A DNA stretch of 64,000 bases. It comes from Psychrobacter sp. JCM 18903 (lineage in GTDB: Bacteria > Pseudomonadota > Gammaproteobacteria > Pseudomonadales > Moraxellaceae). Under the pieces are notes generated by a model, which saw only the letters and a list, made by a program, of their open reading frames with translations, was not told where the DNA came from and searched no databases. The stretch lies in the NCBI RefSeq assembly GCF_000586475.1, contig NZ_BAWJ01000008.1:1-64000 (forward strand). Reading direction: 5' to 3'. Below, piece after piece: positions 48,966 to 58,169 of the stretch. Each line of letters begins with the position of its first letter. Position 1 is the stretch's first letter. Made by a program: the position numbers and the translations under genes.

Positions 48966-50738
48966 ATGACCGACAGTATCAATAAAGAGACCACAAACGA
49001 TAACGCTGCAATGAATAATAAAGACAGCGTATTTCCTACTATGCCGACGATAGATAGTGACAGCCCATGGTTGAAAACTTATGAGCGTTATGGCATTGAT
49101 GCGACTATCGATATGCCTGATGACAATACCTCTTTACTTGATGTGTTTGAGCGTAACTTTAGCCGTTATGGGAAAAAAACGGCTTATATTTGTATGGGTG
49201 CATCGATTAGCTTTAAGGAATTGGATTTATACAGTCGCCAAATTGCCAGTTACTTACAATCATTAGGATTGGTAATAGGTGATAAAGTTGGGGTGATGAT
49301 GCCCAACCTCCTGCAATATCCAGTGGTTGCTTTGGGGATCATCCGTGCAGGTATGGTGTTGGTCAACGTCAACCCTTTATATACCAGCCGAGAGTTATCG
49401 CATCAGCTGCATGATAGTGGCACCAAAGCCCTATTCATCGTAGAGAACTTTGCGAACACCTATCAAGAGGCAGAAGACAAAGGTCAGGTTGAGCATGTCA
49501 TCGTTTGTAAGATTGGCGATATGCTAGGAACAGTGAAAGGAGCCGTCGTTAACCTCGTTGCGCGCCATGTCAAAAAAATGATTCCTGCTTATAGCCTGCC
49601 AACCAGCGTGAGTTTTAAGCACGCTTTAAATGCAGTATCAGCCAGCAAATATAAGCGCCCTGATTTGAATTTAAGCGACGTGGCATTATTGCAATATACG
49701 GGCGGTACGACAGGGGTTGCCAAAGGTGCAATGCTGTCCCACGGTAACTTAGTTGCCAATATGCTACAGATTAGTGCGCTTATGGATAGTGCATTTGATG
49801 ATGATGTTGATGCCAATGATGTCATCCTGACGGCACTACCGCTATATCATGTATTCTCATTTATGGTCTGCGGCATGTATGGTATGTACCGAGGTTATGC
49901 AGGCTTGCTTATCCCAAACCCTCGTGATTTGGATGGTCTGATTAAAGAGATGGCCAAATACAAACCCGCCTTTATCCCTGCGGTGAATACTTTGTTCAAC
50001 GGTCTAGTACACAAAGACGGCTTTGCAGACTTAGATTTCTCTAACCTAAAAGCGTCTATCGGTGGCGGTATGTCTGTCTTGCCAAGCGTGGCAAAAGAGT
50101 GGCATAAAATCACTGGTCTGCCTATTGTGGAAGGTTATGGTTTGTCAGAAACTTCACCAGTGGCTGCTTTTAACCCGATGACCATTGCTGAATTCACGGG
50201 TAAAATTGGTATCCCTGCCTCTAGCACCGATATAATACTAATCGATGATGATGAAAATGAAGTCGCATTGGGTGATCGCGGCGAGATTTGTGTCAAAGGG
50301 CCGCAGGTGATGATAGGTTATCAAAATCGTCCAGAGGAAACAGCTGAAACGTTTACTGCCAATGGCTTTCTGAAAACTGGCGATATCGGTATCATGGACG
50401 AAAAAGGCTTTATCAAAATCGTTGATCGCAAAAAAGACATGATTTTGGTCTCTGGTTTTAACGTTTATCCTAACGAAATTGAAGAAGCCATGAGCGAGCA
50501 TCCAGCTGTGGTAGAATGCGGCGCTATCGGTATTCCAAACGATGACCGCGGTGAAGAGCCAAAGTTGTTTGTGGTCAAAAAAGGCGATGTGACTGAGCAA
50601 GAGTTGCTTGATTTTGGTAAAAAGCAACTGACTGGTTACAAGCGTCCGCGTCACATACAGTTCGTCGATGAATTACCAAAATCAAACGTGGGTAAAATCC
50701 TGCGTAAAGAATTGCGTAAGATGGAAGGGTTAGAATAA
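48966..50738 (+). CDS. fadD: Long-chain fatty acid-CoA ligase, copy 2
   Basis: An intact 590-residue paralogue of the preceding gene. ATG 48966 has AGGGAAA upstream. Motifs are [70 protein letters not shown] and [14 protein letters not shown]. It carries an extra polar N-terminal segment of about 15 residues compared with copy 1. The middle variable part (substrate channel region) differs most, so the two may prefer different chain lengths. This is inference. Tandem fadD pairs with separate regulation are known in pseudomonads. Confidence 0.94.
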   Translation: MTDSINKETTNDNAAMNNKDSVFPTMPTIDSDSPWLKTYERYGIDATIDMPDDNTSLLDVFERNFSRYGKKTAYICMGASISFKELDLYSRQIASYLQSLGLVIGDKVGVMMPNLLQYPVVALGIIRAGMVLVNVNPLYTSRELSHQLHDSGTKALFIVENFANTYQEAEDKGQVEHVIVCKIGDMLGTVKGAVVNLVARHVKKMIPAYSLPTSVSFKHALNAVSASKYKRPDLNLSDVALLQYTGGTTGVAKGAMLSHGNLVANMLQISALMDSAFDDDVDANDVILTALPLYHVFSFMVCGMYGMYRGYAGLLIPNPRDLDGLIKEMAKYKPAFIPAVNTLFNGLVHKDGFADLDFSNLKASIGGGMSVLPSVAKEWHKITGLPIVEGYGLSETSPVAAFNPMTIAEFTGKIGIPASSTDIILIDDDENEVALGDRGEICVKGPQVMIGYQNRPEETAETFTANGFLKTGDIGIMDEKGFIKIVDRKKDMILVSGFNVYPNEIEEAMSEHPAVVECGAIGIPNDDRGEEPKLFVVKKGDVTEQELLDFGKKQLTGYKRPRHIQFVDELPKSNVGKILRKELRKMEGLE

Positions 50739-50780
50739 AGTTGGTGCTATTTTTTTGTTAAGCCAATGACTGGCTCAAGT

Positions 50781-50821
50781 AGCGGCGCAATAGCTCGAAC
50801 GAATCTTGCTATTGCGCCGCT
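50781..50821. repeat. Perfect 14-bp GC-rich hairpin after fadD copy 2
   Basis: AGCGGCGCAATAGC pairs perfectly with GCTATTGCGCCGCT around a 13-base loop. It has no T-run, so it may be a factor-dependent 3' end or RNA-stability element and not a standard terminator. Confidence 0.65.
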
Positions 50822-50979
50822 GCCACGTTAGGATATCTCAATATTTACGTCTGCTATGGCTTCCAATCATTATTTATTTTAGCTTATTAATAGTTTGCCA
50901 GATAAATGATGGTTAGCCACATAATGATAGACACCTCATTTTATGACACCGCCTTTAAAACATTGTACTAGGGATTTTT

Positions 50980-51694
50980 ATGCGTATTGACAATCGTGAG
51001 CTTGACCAACTTCGCTCGATCAGCTTTGAGCGCCATTATACTAAGCATGCCGAAGGGTCAGTGTTAGTCAGCTTTGGTGATACCAAAGTATTGTGTACCG
51101 CTAGTGTTGAATCTGGCGTACCGCGTTGGCTTAAAGGTAAAGGCAAAGGTTGGATCACTGCTGAATATGGTATGTTGCCACGCGCGACGAATACTCGTAA
51201 CCAACGTGAAGCGGCACGTGGTAAACAATCAGGTCGTACCCAAGAAATCCAGCGTTTGATTGGTCGTAGCTTACGAGCGATGATTGACTTGAGTAAGCTG
51301 GGTGAAAATACCATTTATCTTGATTGTGACGTTTTGCAAGCTGATGGCGGTACTCGTACTGCTAGTGTGACGGGGGCTGCTATTGCGCTTATCGATGCAT
51401 TAGAAAGTATCCAAAAAAGCAAAAAACTCAAGGCAGACCCACTGATTGGTTTGGTCGCTGCGGTCTCTGTTGGTATGAAAGACGGCAAAGCGTATCTAGA
51501 TCTAAACTACGAAGAAGATGCCAGCTGTGATACCGATTTGAATGTGGTTATGACCCAAAAAGGCGAATTTATTGAGCTACAAGGAACGGCGGAAGAAAAG
51601 CCATTTACCCGCTCTCAAGCCGACGATATGCTAATTCTTGCCGAAAAAGGCATCGCTGAGCTGATTGCCATGCAAAAAACAGCCTTGTTGGTAG
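50980..51694 (+). CDS. rph: Ribonuclease PH (C-terminal frame break)
   Basis: A phosphorolytic 3'-5' exoribonuclease that trims tRNA precursors. ATG 50980 gives [20 protein letters not shown]. Family blocks are [53 protein letters not shown] and [17 protein letters not shown]. The tail after MQKTAL is false: CCTTGTTGGTAG is best read as CC TTG GGT TGG TAG with two G lost near 51688, giving the ending KTALGW, a stop at 51692-51694, and 238 residues. Without repair the protein gains 12 unrelated residues. Confidence 0.94.
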
Positions 51695-51771
51695 TCCTAT
51701 TGATGATTACTTGCTCATCGTATTTTCATTAAACTTTTACTCTCTTATTACTCTGTAACAGGTAGTCATGC

Positions 51772-52263
51772 ATGCTCAAGCTGACCGACGATGGTGCCAA
51801 AATCACGCTAAAAGATCAGCCCAAAACGACTGATGATGGCATGTTTTGGTTTGGCTCAGCATTATTGGTTGGGGCAGTGGCAGTTGCTTTGGCTATGAGT
51901 CTGCTGCCTGAGCGCTTGGCTATAGGGGCATTGGCGCTACTGATTATCGGTAGCTTTATCTTTAATCGAAAACGCCAACAACAGAAAAAAGCCATGGCTG
52001 GTGTCATCAGCAGCGGCATCTTGTGGCTGCGTGCTGGTGAGCTGGTGCATGAAAATCAAGGTAAGCGTCAGCATATTCAGTTGACCGACGGTGATAAAAT
52101 CATGCTTATTGGTGAGCAATTACAGATTGTTGATTGTGATGATATACGCAAATACCATATTAGCGGCTTTGATAGTATCCAAGAGGCAACCGCTGCCAAA
52201 GCTATCTTACAAGGCCAAGCATTGGGCAAGCGCCATGTGAATATCAAGATGAGTAACGATTAG
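51772..52263 (+). CDS. Two-helix membrane protein, unknown
   Basis: A 163-residue protein from ATG 51772. Two adjacent membrane helices (about 26-45 and 48-65) form a hairpin, flanked by a short N-terminal region and a basic cytoplasmic stop (NRKRQQQKK). The C-terminal 95 residues look like a soluble beta-rich domain (GILWLRAGELVHENQ, DGDKIMLIGEQLQIVD, KYHISGFDS). I do not recognise the family. It lies 77 bases after rph on the same strand and might be co-transcribed with it. No regulatory sequence is evident. Confidence 0.6.
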   Translation: MLKLTDDGAKITLKDQPKTTDDGMFWFGSALLVGAVAVALAMSLLPERLAIGALALLIIGSFIFNRKRQQQKKAMAGVISSGILWLRAGELVHENQGKRQHIQLTDGDKIMLIGEQLQIVDCDDIRKYHISGFDSIQEATAAKAILQGQALGKRHVNIKMSND

Positions 52264-52611
52264 CTTATTTCTTAGCTTATTATTTACTGGATTGGGCTAT
52301 AAAAAACCTAAGTGGCTTTCTCTCAGCAATCTTCTATCTCAGATAATATTTTATCTGCTCAGTACTCTATCTACGCAGTATTTAATCTAAAACTGCTTAT
52401 TTTATTTCTTTTTTATTTAGCGCCAGCTCTCCATCGTTCTTCTACGTGCTCCTCTTATCTAACCATTAGTCTGTGTTTTTATACCTTTTATCGGCTATTT
52501 GAGCCGAATAATGCTTGCAGCGTCATGTCTAAATGGTTTATAAGTAAGATTAGAACATCCTATTATTATGGTTTATGTTGTCATTTATATTTTATTGACA
52601 AGGAGTTGGTC
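52264..52611 (+). other. 348-base region without a supported gene
   Basis: An in-frame extension of the following gene is open from 52312, but the translated part is hydrophobic and Tyr/Cys/Leu-rich, has no ribosome site and precedes a proper signal peptide. I see nothing else. The region is AT-rich and should hold the promoter of the secreted protein. Confidence 0.4.
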
Positions 52612-53382
52612 ATGTCGCGTTTGCCTGTGTCATTGTCTATGTCGTCGTCGGTTACCGCGTCGTGCAGTCTTTTATTATTTACCGTTGGCCTAGTAGGTCA
52701 GGCCCATGCCGATAGTATGAGTGCGCTGATCGCCCAAAAATCTGTGCAATCTGATTTTAGTGCTCGCTATACACCATCATACTCAGCGGTGCCCTCCGCG
52801 AAAGTCAGCACGCGTTCTACCATTCAACGTGCAGGAACTTATCGCTCAAATTCTTCCAGTACTCCACCAGCGACTCAGACATCCTATCGTTATCCTGAAG
52901 TAGCACGTCAAGCGCCTGCGGTACTCCCTGCATTTTTATCGGGTAATTATGATAATGTCGATAGCGAGTATTTACCGTTACTGAGCAGTGCGGAGATGCA
53001 GAGTAGTTTGGCCGCACGTGAAGTGGTTAGCACCGCCCGCAAGATGGCGCTGAACGAGCGCGCGATCATTCAAGGTGGCTGCTGGGACTATCTGAATGCC
53101 GTGTTTAAACGCGCTGGAGTGACACGCGATACCATTCATAAAGGTACTTATGGTCAAGGTCCGTATGCCAATAGTGGCGAGATTGAAGTTGGGGATTGGC
53201 TCTATTATATCAATCATGGCTATAATGGCGTCGAGCATAGTGGACTGTTCGTCGGCTGGGTTGATGAGCGTGCAAAGCAAGCGCTGATCCTCAGCTATGC
53301 GGGCGAAAACCGCCGTGAACCTGCGCGTTACCGTGTTTATGATTTGAGTAATGTCTATCAAATCATGCGCCCTAGTGTTTAA
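52612..53382 (+). CDS. Secreted NlpC/P60-like protein
   Basis: A 256-residue protein from ATG 52612, chosen because AAGGAG lies six bases upstream and it gives a clean signal peptide ending AHA (cleavage after about 33). A Ser/Thr/Pro/Arg-rich linker (about 45-105) precedes the C-terminal domain. There GGCWDYLNAVFKRAG (Cys157) and VEHSGLFVGWVD (His209), with GDWLYYIN between, fit the circular order of NlpC/P60 cysteine peptidases that cut peptide stems of peptidoglycan. The third polar residue is not clear. The fold call is by motif only, and substrate is unknown. It is closed by a terminator shared with hemJ. Confidence 0.65.
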   Translation: MSRLPVSLSMSSSVTASCSLLLFTVGLVGQAHADSMSALIAQKSVQSDFSARYTPSYSAVPSAKVSTRSTIQRAGTYRSNSSSTPPATQTSYRYPEVARQAPAVLPAFLSGNYDNVDSEYLPLLSSAEMQSSLAAREVVSTARKMALNERAIIQGGCWDYLNAVFKRAGVTRDTIHKGTYGQGPYANSGEIEVGDWLYYINHGYNGVEHSGLFVGWVDERAKQALILSYAGENRREPARYRVYDLSNVYQIMRPSV

Positions 53383-53404
53383 GGTGTCATATTTATGATG
53401 TCCT

Positions 53405-53444
53405 AAAAAAAGCGTCCGTTACTTTAATAAGTAATGGACGCTTT
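53405..53444. terminator. Terminator between convergent genes
   Basis: AAAGCGTCCGTTACTT pairs with AAGTAATGGACGCTTT. The seven A on the plus side give a U-run for the minus-strand hemJ transcript, and it also lies 22 bases after the plus-strand stop at 53382. Confidence 0.85.
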
Positions 53445-53497
53445 GAGTTTAGAGGTATTCAGATTTAAAAATCAGTTATGAGCATATTTACTGGATT

Positions 53498-53932
53498 TTA
53501 GAAGGGCTTTACTACTACTAAGATGACGATAATGACCAATGCAAACACTGGTACTTCGTTAAACCAGCGCCAAAATTTATGCGTCTTATAATGCGGATTA
53601 TCCATTAGCTTTTTACGATAAAAGCCACAAGCACCGTGATAGCCAGAGAGTAGCACCACTAATAATAGCTTGACGTGTAACCAGCCTTGGGTTTTATACA
53701 CCTCCCAACCTAGCCCCAACATCCATAGACCGAAGACCCATGTGGCTATCATCGATGGCGTCATGATACCGCGATAGAGCTTGCGCTCCATAATAGCAAA
53801 GCGTTCGTGGCTGATGCTGTCGTCACTCATCGCATGATAGACAAACAAGCGTGGTAAATAAAATATCGCAGCAAACCAGCAGACCATCGATATAATATGC
53901 GCCGCTTTAATCCAATTGAAATAATCTGCCAT
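53498..53932 (-). CDS. hemJ: Protoporphyrinogen IX oxidase HemJ
   Basis: HemJ oxidises protoporphyrinogen IX to protoporphyrin IX in the inner membrane and replaces HemG/HemY in Acinetobacter and relatives. The 144-residue protein (ATG 53932, MADYFNWIKAAHI) has four membrane helices. The conserved heme-ligand His12 is in IKAAHIISM, and the conserved Lys lies in LHVKLLLVV. Other family blocks are WFAAIFYLPRLFVYHA, ERKLYRGIMTPSM and KFWRWFNEVPVFAL. A GTG one codon upstream is possible. It lies 89 bases after bioB on the same strand. Confidence 0.93.
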   Translation of the reverse strand: MADYFNWIKAAHIISMVCWFAAIFYLPRLFVYHAMSDDSISHERFAIMERKLYRGIMTPSMIATWVFGLWMLGLGWEVYKTQGWLHVKLLLVVLLSGYHGACGFYRKKLMDNPHYKTHKFWRWFNEVPVFALVIIVILVVVKPF

Positions 53933-54021
53933 CACATTCTCTCTTACGATTTAATATTTTATCATCAATAATGTCGGCAAGCTTAGCGCAGATTATCCAA
54001 TAATGGTAGCGATAAAAAACG

Positions 54022-55198
54022 CTACTCTGCCATCACCACTTGCGATTGATGACCGCTCATCGCATCCATTACAGGCAATACTTTGGGCGCTCTTGGCGCG
54101 GCAAATTGCTTTGTTAGACCAAGCTCACGCATGAGTCTGTCATCGCCTGATTGGCTTGCATTGCCAGTAGTCAGCAGTTTATCGCCATAAAAAAATGAGT
54201 TGGCACCTGCATAAAGGCCAAGGCTTGCTCAGAGTCGGATAGCTTTCGCGGCCAGCAGACAAACGCACGTAGCTGGTCGGGCAGCAAATACGTGCTACGG
54301 CAATAGTACGAATCCACTCAATCACTGACAGTTGACCTTCTGCCAATACTTTGTCGCCAATTGGTGTGCCTTTAATGGGCACAAGCAAGTTGACGGGAAT
54401 TGACTCTGGCGCTTTGGGCATTTTTAGCAGCTCATGTACCCAATCAATACGGTCATCACGGCTTTCGCCCATACCGACGATATTGCCACTACAAACATTG
54501 ATGCCTGAGTTGCGCACGTTGTCTATGGTATCTAAGCGCTCGTCATAGCTTCGCGTGCTGACGACTTGCTCATAATAACGACGTGAGGTATCTAGATTAT
54601 GATTGTAATAATCGAGTCCAGCATCCGCCAGTTGCGTCGCTTGATTGGTATCTAGCATACCAAGGGTCATACAGGTCTCAAGCCCTAAGGCCTTCACTTC
54701 TTTGATCAGCTCAACCACATAGGGCATGTCTTTGGCGCTTGGATGTTTCCATGCCGCACCCATACAAAAGCGTGACGAGCCACTGGCTTTGGCACGTTTG
54801 GCCGCAGCAATGACTTTGTCGACTTCTATGCGCTTCTCTGCTTGTAATTTAGTCGTGTCGCGGTGGTGACCGGATTGTGAGCAATAGCCACAATCTTCGG
54901 GGCAGTTACCTGTTTTGATCGACAACAAAGTACTGATTTGTACTTCATTGGCAGTGAAGTGCGCCCGATGTATCGTTTGCGCTTGCAACAACAAATCCAT
55001 TAAAGGCAAATCAAACAGTTTGGCGATTTCTTCGCGGCTATGCTTACGGGTCATTTGTTGGCTGGCTGTGGTGGCATCCATTGCTAAGTTGTTTAAAAAG
55101 TCATTGTTCAAGCCGCTGTGGCTGTTATTTTTATTATTGAACGTGTCAGTGGGGCTACTGGCATTAGGCTCTGAGATGTTAAGTAATCCTGCCATCAT
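54022..55198 (-). CDS. bioB: Biotin synthase (two frame breaks near the C-terminus)
   Basis: A radical-SAM enzyme that inserts sulphur into dethiobiotin. The cluster motif is [12 protein letters not shown]. Further blocks are [62 protein letters not shown] and [10 protein letters not shown]. One base is missing near 54242 (protein resumes [10 protein letters not shown]) and another near 54210 (ATG(G)CAGGT; it resumes [17 protein letters not shown]). The real end is TAG at 54022-54024, about 392 residues. A 50-residue Asn/Ser-rich N-terminal extension precedes the core. ATG ATG at 55198/55195 are alternative starts. No other bio genes are adjacent. Confidence 0.94.
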
Positions 55199-55290
55199 AT
55201 AATTCCTTTTATAATAGTTTTTAAAACAATCATTTTTAAGAGAATAGTGGTTAAAAGAGTTGTGTGTAAAGCCATAAAATTTTAGATAAT

Positions 55291-55326
55291 AAAAAAGGCT
55301 GCGATATAGTATACCGCAACCTTTTT
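55291..55326 (-). terminator. Terminator after the SCP-2-like gene
   Basis: AAAAAAGGCTGCGATA pairs with TACCGCAACCTTTTT with one bulge mismatch and a wobble around a short loop. The plus-strand A-run provides the U-run for minus-strand transcripts. It separates the SCP-2-like gene from bioB. Confidence 0.75.
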
Positions 55327-55416
55327 AGAAAATCAGAACACTGCGAAAGAGTAAAGTAACTGAGCGCTAAATAATCGTGATCTGTTTTCTTTATTTACGT
55401 CGATCTATTTACGTCA

Positions 55417-55922
55417 TTATTTGCCAAGTTTGTGCTTAGCAACCCCAATCCAATGATTGCAAGTTTTTGTGCTTTATAAGCATAAGGCTTGGCTTTTTGG
55501 ATATAAGGTTTACATTCTTCTGGAACAGCTGGCACGATATGCTTAGCAAGTTTATTGAACCACATCATTAGGCTGTAATCGCCTTCGATGCTGAGGTTAC
55601 CTTCTTGTACAGCAGTCATAAAGGCAGGAAGATTGCCTTTGGTCAAAAGCTTAACACCTGTCATCGAATCCTTGAAATTGATGGTGAGGTCTGCTTTTTT
55701 AGCATGACCACTGTATTGGCTGAAGCTACCATTATCAAAGACAAAATAACGGGCGATATCCGCTTCAGTGCTGGCAAGCTCAATCGTCACATTGCGATCA
55801 GCGAATAGTGCTTTCACATCTTCGTTATCACTATCAGCAAGCATGGACAAACGATAGCCAATCACAGCCAATAGCACATCTAACGGATCAGATTTAATAT
55901 CTAATACAGGAACAGTAAACAT
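55417..55922 (-). CDS. SCP-2 sterol-binding-fold protein (probable C-terminal frame break)
   Basis: A soluble lipid-binding-fold protein from ATG 55922, after AGGAG. The SCP-2 pattern is visible: ARYFVFDNGSFSQYSGHAKK, ADLTINFKDSMTGVKLL and KGNLPAFMTAVQEGNLSIEGD, like UbiJ/YhbT-type proteins. The open frame continues to 55395, but one lost G near 55438 (TTG(G)CT) would give the shorter basic ending LAKHKLGK with its stop at 55417-55419. That ending resembles the other repaired C-termini in this window. A role in ubiquinone or lipid handling is possible but cannot be read from the sequence. It stands alone between a terminator and a 402-base gap. Confidence 0.65.
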
Positions 55923-56324
55923 AATCGAACTCCTAAAGAATGAGACGCAAAATAATGCGTACTTTATAACAATTTTTGCGACAAATATATAACTAGATTA
56001 TAAACGATAGAGAGGTTACTATTCTTTAGGAGTTACGTAGAGAGCGTTAAGTATCTTGTAACATCCAATGACGTCATCTTGATTAAAATAAGTTGTTAAT
56101 ATTTATAAAAATGACAGTAGAAAAGAGAATAGCAACGAAAATGAATGCTCGCACTACCTATGCTAGATTGAGCGAATTTGACGGCAGGTTAATCGTAATT
56201 TCTGGACGAGATACAGTCGGATAAAGATAATGCAATACAGGTTATATCAAAGGCAAATAAAAGTACCGTAAGTAGAGAATAAACCAACCTAACAGCGTCG
56301 CTCGTTGATATAGACGCGACTCTA
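55923..56324. other. 402-base region without a gene
   Basis: AT-rich. A minus-strand open frame at 56189-56425 overlaps the next gene and has no family resemblance or ribosome site. I see no repeat or terminator. Promoters for the SCP-2-like gene are expected here. Confidence 0.35.
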
Positions 56325-56726
56325 TCAGTGGAAGCGCGGTTGGTAGTCGTCATCATAAACAGGCGTGTGCTCGATATAGCGTGCCGCTTCCAATTGACGC
56401 TGCTGCTGAACGGATTGACTGACATCCTCGTAACGTAGTGCCCGATACAGCACCCAGCACGCTAAAGGCAACCAACTGATGCCCATGGCGATGATATAGC
56501 TGTGCCATTCTGACAGCTCTGATAGCATGGGACGACCCGCCACAATGCTTTGAATCGCCTCAACCGCCAGCCAATATGCCATACCACCAAATAGATACCA
56601 GAGCAGCCAGCGCTGTGAGGATAAGGCAAGCGCTAAAATCAAGCCTGCCAGCAAGCTATAACCAAGCAGTGCCGCCGTGCTCCACGTTTCTATACCAATA
56701 ATCGAAAATATAGTCAGTAACATCAT
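56325..56726 (-). CDS. Four-helix membrane protein, unknown
   Basis: A 133-residue protein with hydrophobic segments at about 2-18, 19-37, 42-62 and 77-96, then a polar cytoplasmic tail with charged and Gln-rich residues (VSQSVQQQRQLEAARYIEH). Trp is frequent in the helices. The start is ATG 56726, and a second ATG follows directly. I recognise no family. It is on the same strand as, and 239 bases downstream of, the DUF368 gene. Confidence 0.6.
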   Translation of the reverse strand: MMLLTIFSIIGIETWSTAALLGYSLLAGLILALALSSQRWLLWYLFGGMAYWLAVEAIQSIVAGRPMLSELSEWHSYIIAMGISWLPLACWVLYRALRYEDVSQSVQQQRQLEAARYIEHTPVYDDDYQPRFH

Positions 56727-56965
56727 TCATCTCGCTATTCATAAGGTGAATTCCAATAGGGTCATTATGAAAGTTTGGGGAACAAAGCTAAAGAGGGGAT
56801 AGGCGACTTTGCGACAACCGTTGACGTTTGGTTTTTTAGCACATTTTGATGGTTTTGTATGGCAAGGTTTAAGCATAAGCGCCGCAAGGATGGGCGCTTA
56901 TTATTAAGAGTGTATAGGAGGGTTTTTGGGTTTTAAAAAGAGACTGATGCAGGTTTAAGGTAGGG

Positions 56966-57960
56966 TTAAGCGCGATTGCTACGAGTGCCCCACCAAGACA
57001 ATAGTGAGACTAAAATCGCGCCTAGCAGCATCAGTCCTACAGTGGTTAGCCAATGTGGACCAGTAGGATATTGCCATGGCATCACGTTGTTGATCGCGTC
57101 ACTATTAAGCTGCCTAAAGCATCTACTTTCCATGGCCATACTTTCACAAGCGAGCCTGCGATAAAACCTGTGAGCAAGGCCAAAGTTGCCTGATAGTAGC
57201 GAGACAATAGCCATTTAAGTGCGCGAGTAAATAATAACAATCCCGTCGCCATACCCGCAATGACCGTGAAAATTATCGTAAAGTTAAGGCTATGCACGGC
57301 TTCTAATACTGCGTCATAAGCACCTAATAGTAATAAAATAAAAGACCCAGATATACCGGGCAGGATCATGGCACAAATAGCGATTGCCCCTGCAAAAAAC
57401 AAATAAGGCAAGCTTGGTGTGGTCGTGAGTAATGGTAAGCTGCTAATGACCACAGCGGCAACAAGACCAGTCACGAATAGTGCAGCCCGCCCTATATTCC
57501 AACGCTGAATCTCACTCAATAATATAAATACCGTTGCGACAACCAGTCCAAAAAAGAACGACCAAATAAATAACGGTTGATTATCTAATAGGTGTTTGAT
57601 AATACCGGCTAAAGTAGCAAAACTGGTGGCGATTCCCAATAACAAAAACAACAAAAAAGTGGCATCAACTTGTCGCCACACCGCAACCAAACCTTTGATT
57701 CCGCCTTCCTGTCGAAATATCTGCCAGAGATTGGGGCCGATGCTACTCAGGGCGTTAATCAAGCGCTCATAAATACCAGCAATCAGCGCAATGGTACCGC
57801 CAGAGACACCCGGTACGATATCCGCTGCTCCCATGGCCATTCCTCTAATATAAACCCCAAATAGTTGCTTTGGACTATCGGAGGATGCAGCAGTGCTGCT
57901 CTTATCCAGTGGTTGTGGCGCTGACGGCTCATTTTGCCGCGGTGATGGTGATGCCGTCAT
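56966..57960 (-). CDS. popT: DUF368 polyprenyl-phosphate transporter, PopT-type (one frame break)
   Basis: DUF368 proteins recycle undecaprenyl phosphate across the inner membrane for cell-envelope synthesis. ATG 57960 follows AAGGA. A polar 35-residue N-terminus leads to the signature IRGMAMGAADIVPGVSGGTI, then about eight membrane helices including MILPGISGSFILLLLGAYD. One base lost near 57106 breaks the frame after VWPWKVDALGSL. The protein resumes NSDAINNVMPWQYPTGPHWL and a final helix to the stop at 56966-56968. Repaired length is about 331 residues. An octanucleotide repeat lies about 85 bases upstream. Confidence 0.88.
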
Positions 57961-58044
57961 GGACAATCCTTTTTTTATTGAAAAACACAGTGAAAGTTAA
58001 TGCGATGCCACTAAGTATGCTAGGACAGTGATGCGAAAATTGAC

Positions 58045-58092
58045 TGTCGCAATGTCGCAATGTCGCAATGTCGCAATGTCGCAATGTCGCAA
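58045..58092. repeat. Six tandem copies of the octamer TGTCGCAA
   Basis: Exactly six 8-bp units (48 bases), followed by a partial TGT. It sits in the serB-popT gap, upstream of popT on the minus strand, where it reads TTGCGACA. It is outside any coding sequence, so a change in copy number would alter promoter or leader spacing and not a frame. Confidence 0.95.
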
Positions 58093-58169
58093 TGTAATAA
58101 GACATAAAAGCCAGATTAATGTTAAAAACACTAACCTAGCTCCATGTTATGGTATTGCGAGTGTAGTCG

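Noticed and set aside
51695..51732. Extra C-terminal residues of RNase PH
   Set aside because: They arise from a two-G loss. The repaired end ALGW at 238 residues fits the family.
52312..52611. Hundred-residue N-terminal extension of the NlpC-like protein
   Set aside because: It has no ribosome site and an atypical Tyr/Cys/Leu composition, and the internal ATG 52612 has AAGGAG and a proper signal peptide.
56189..56425. Minus-strand open frame overlapping the four-helix membrane protein gene
   Set aside because: It overlaps a better gene, and has Ser/Thr/Arg-rich shadow composition and no ribosome site.
58045..58092. CRISPR array
   Set aside because: The octamers are contiguous with no spacers, so this is a simple tandem repeat.
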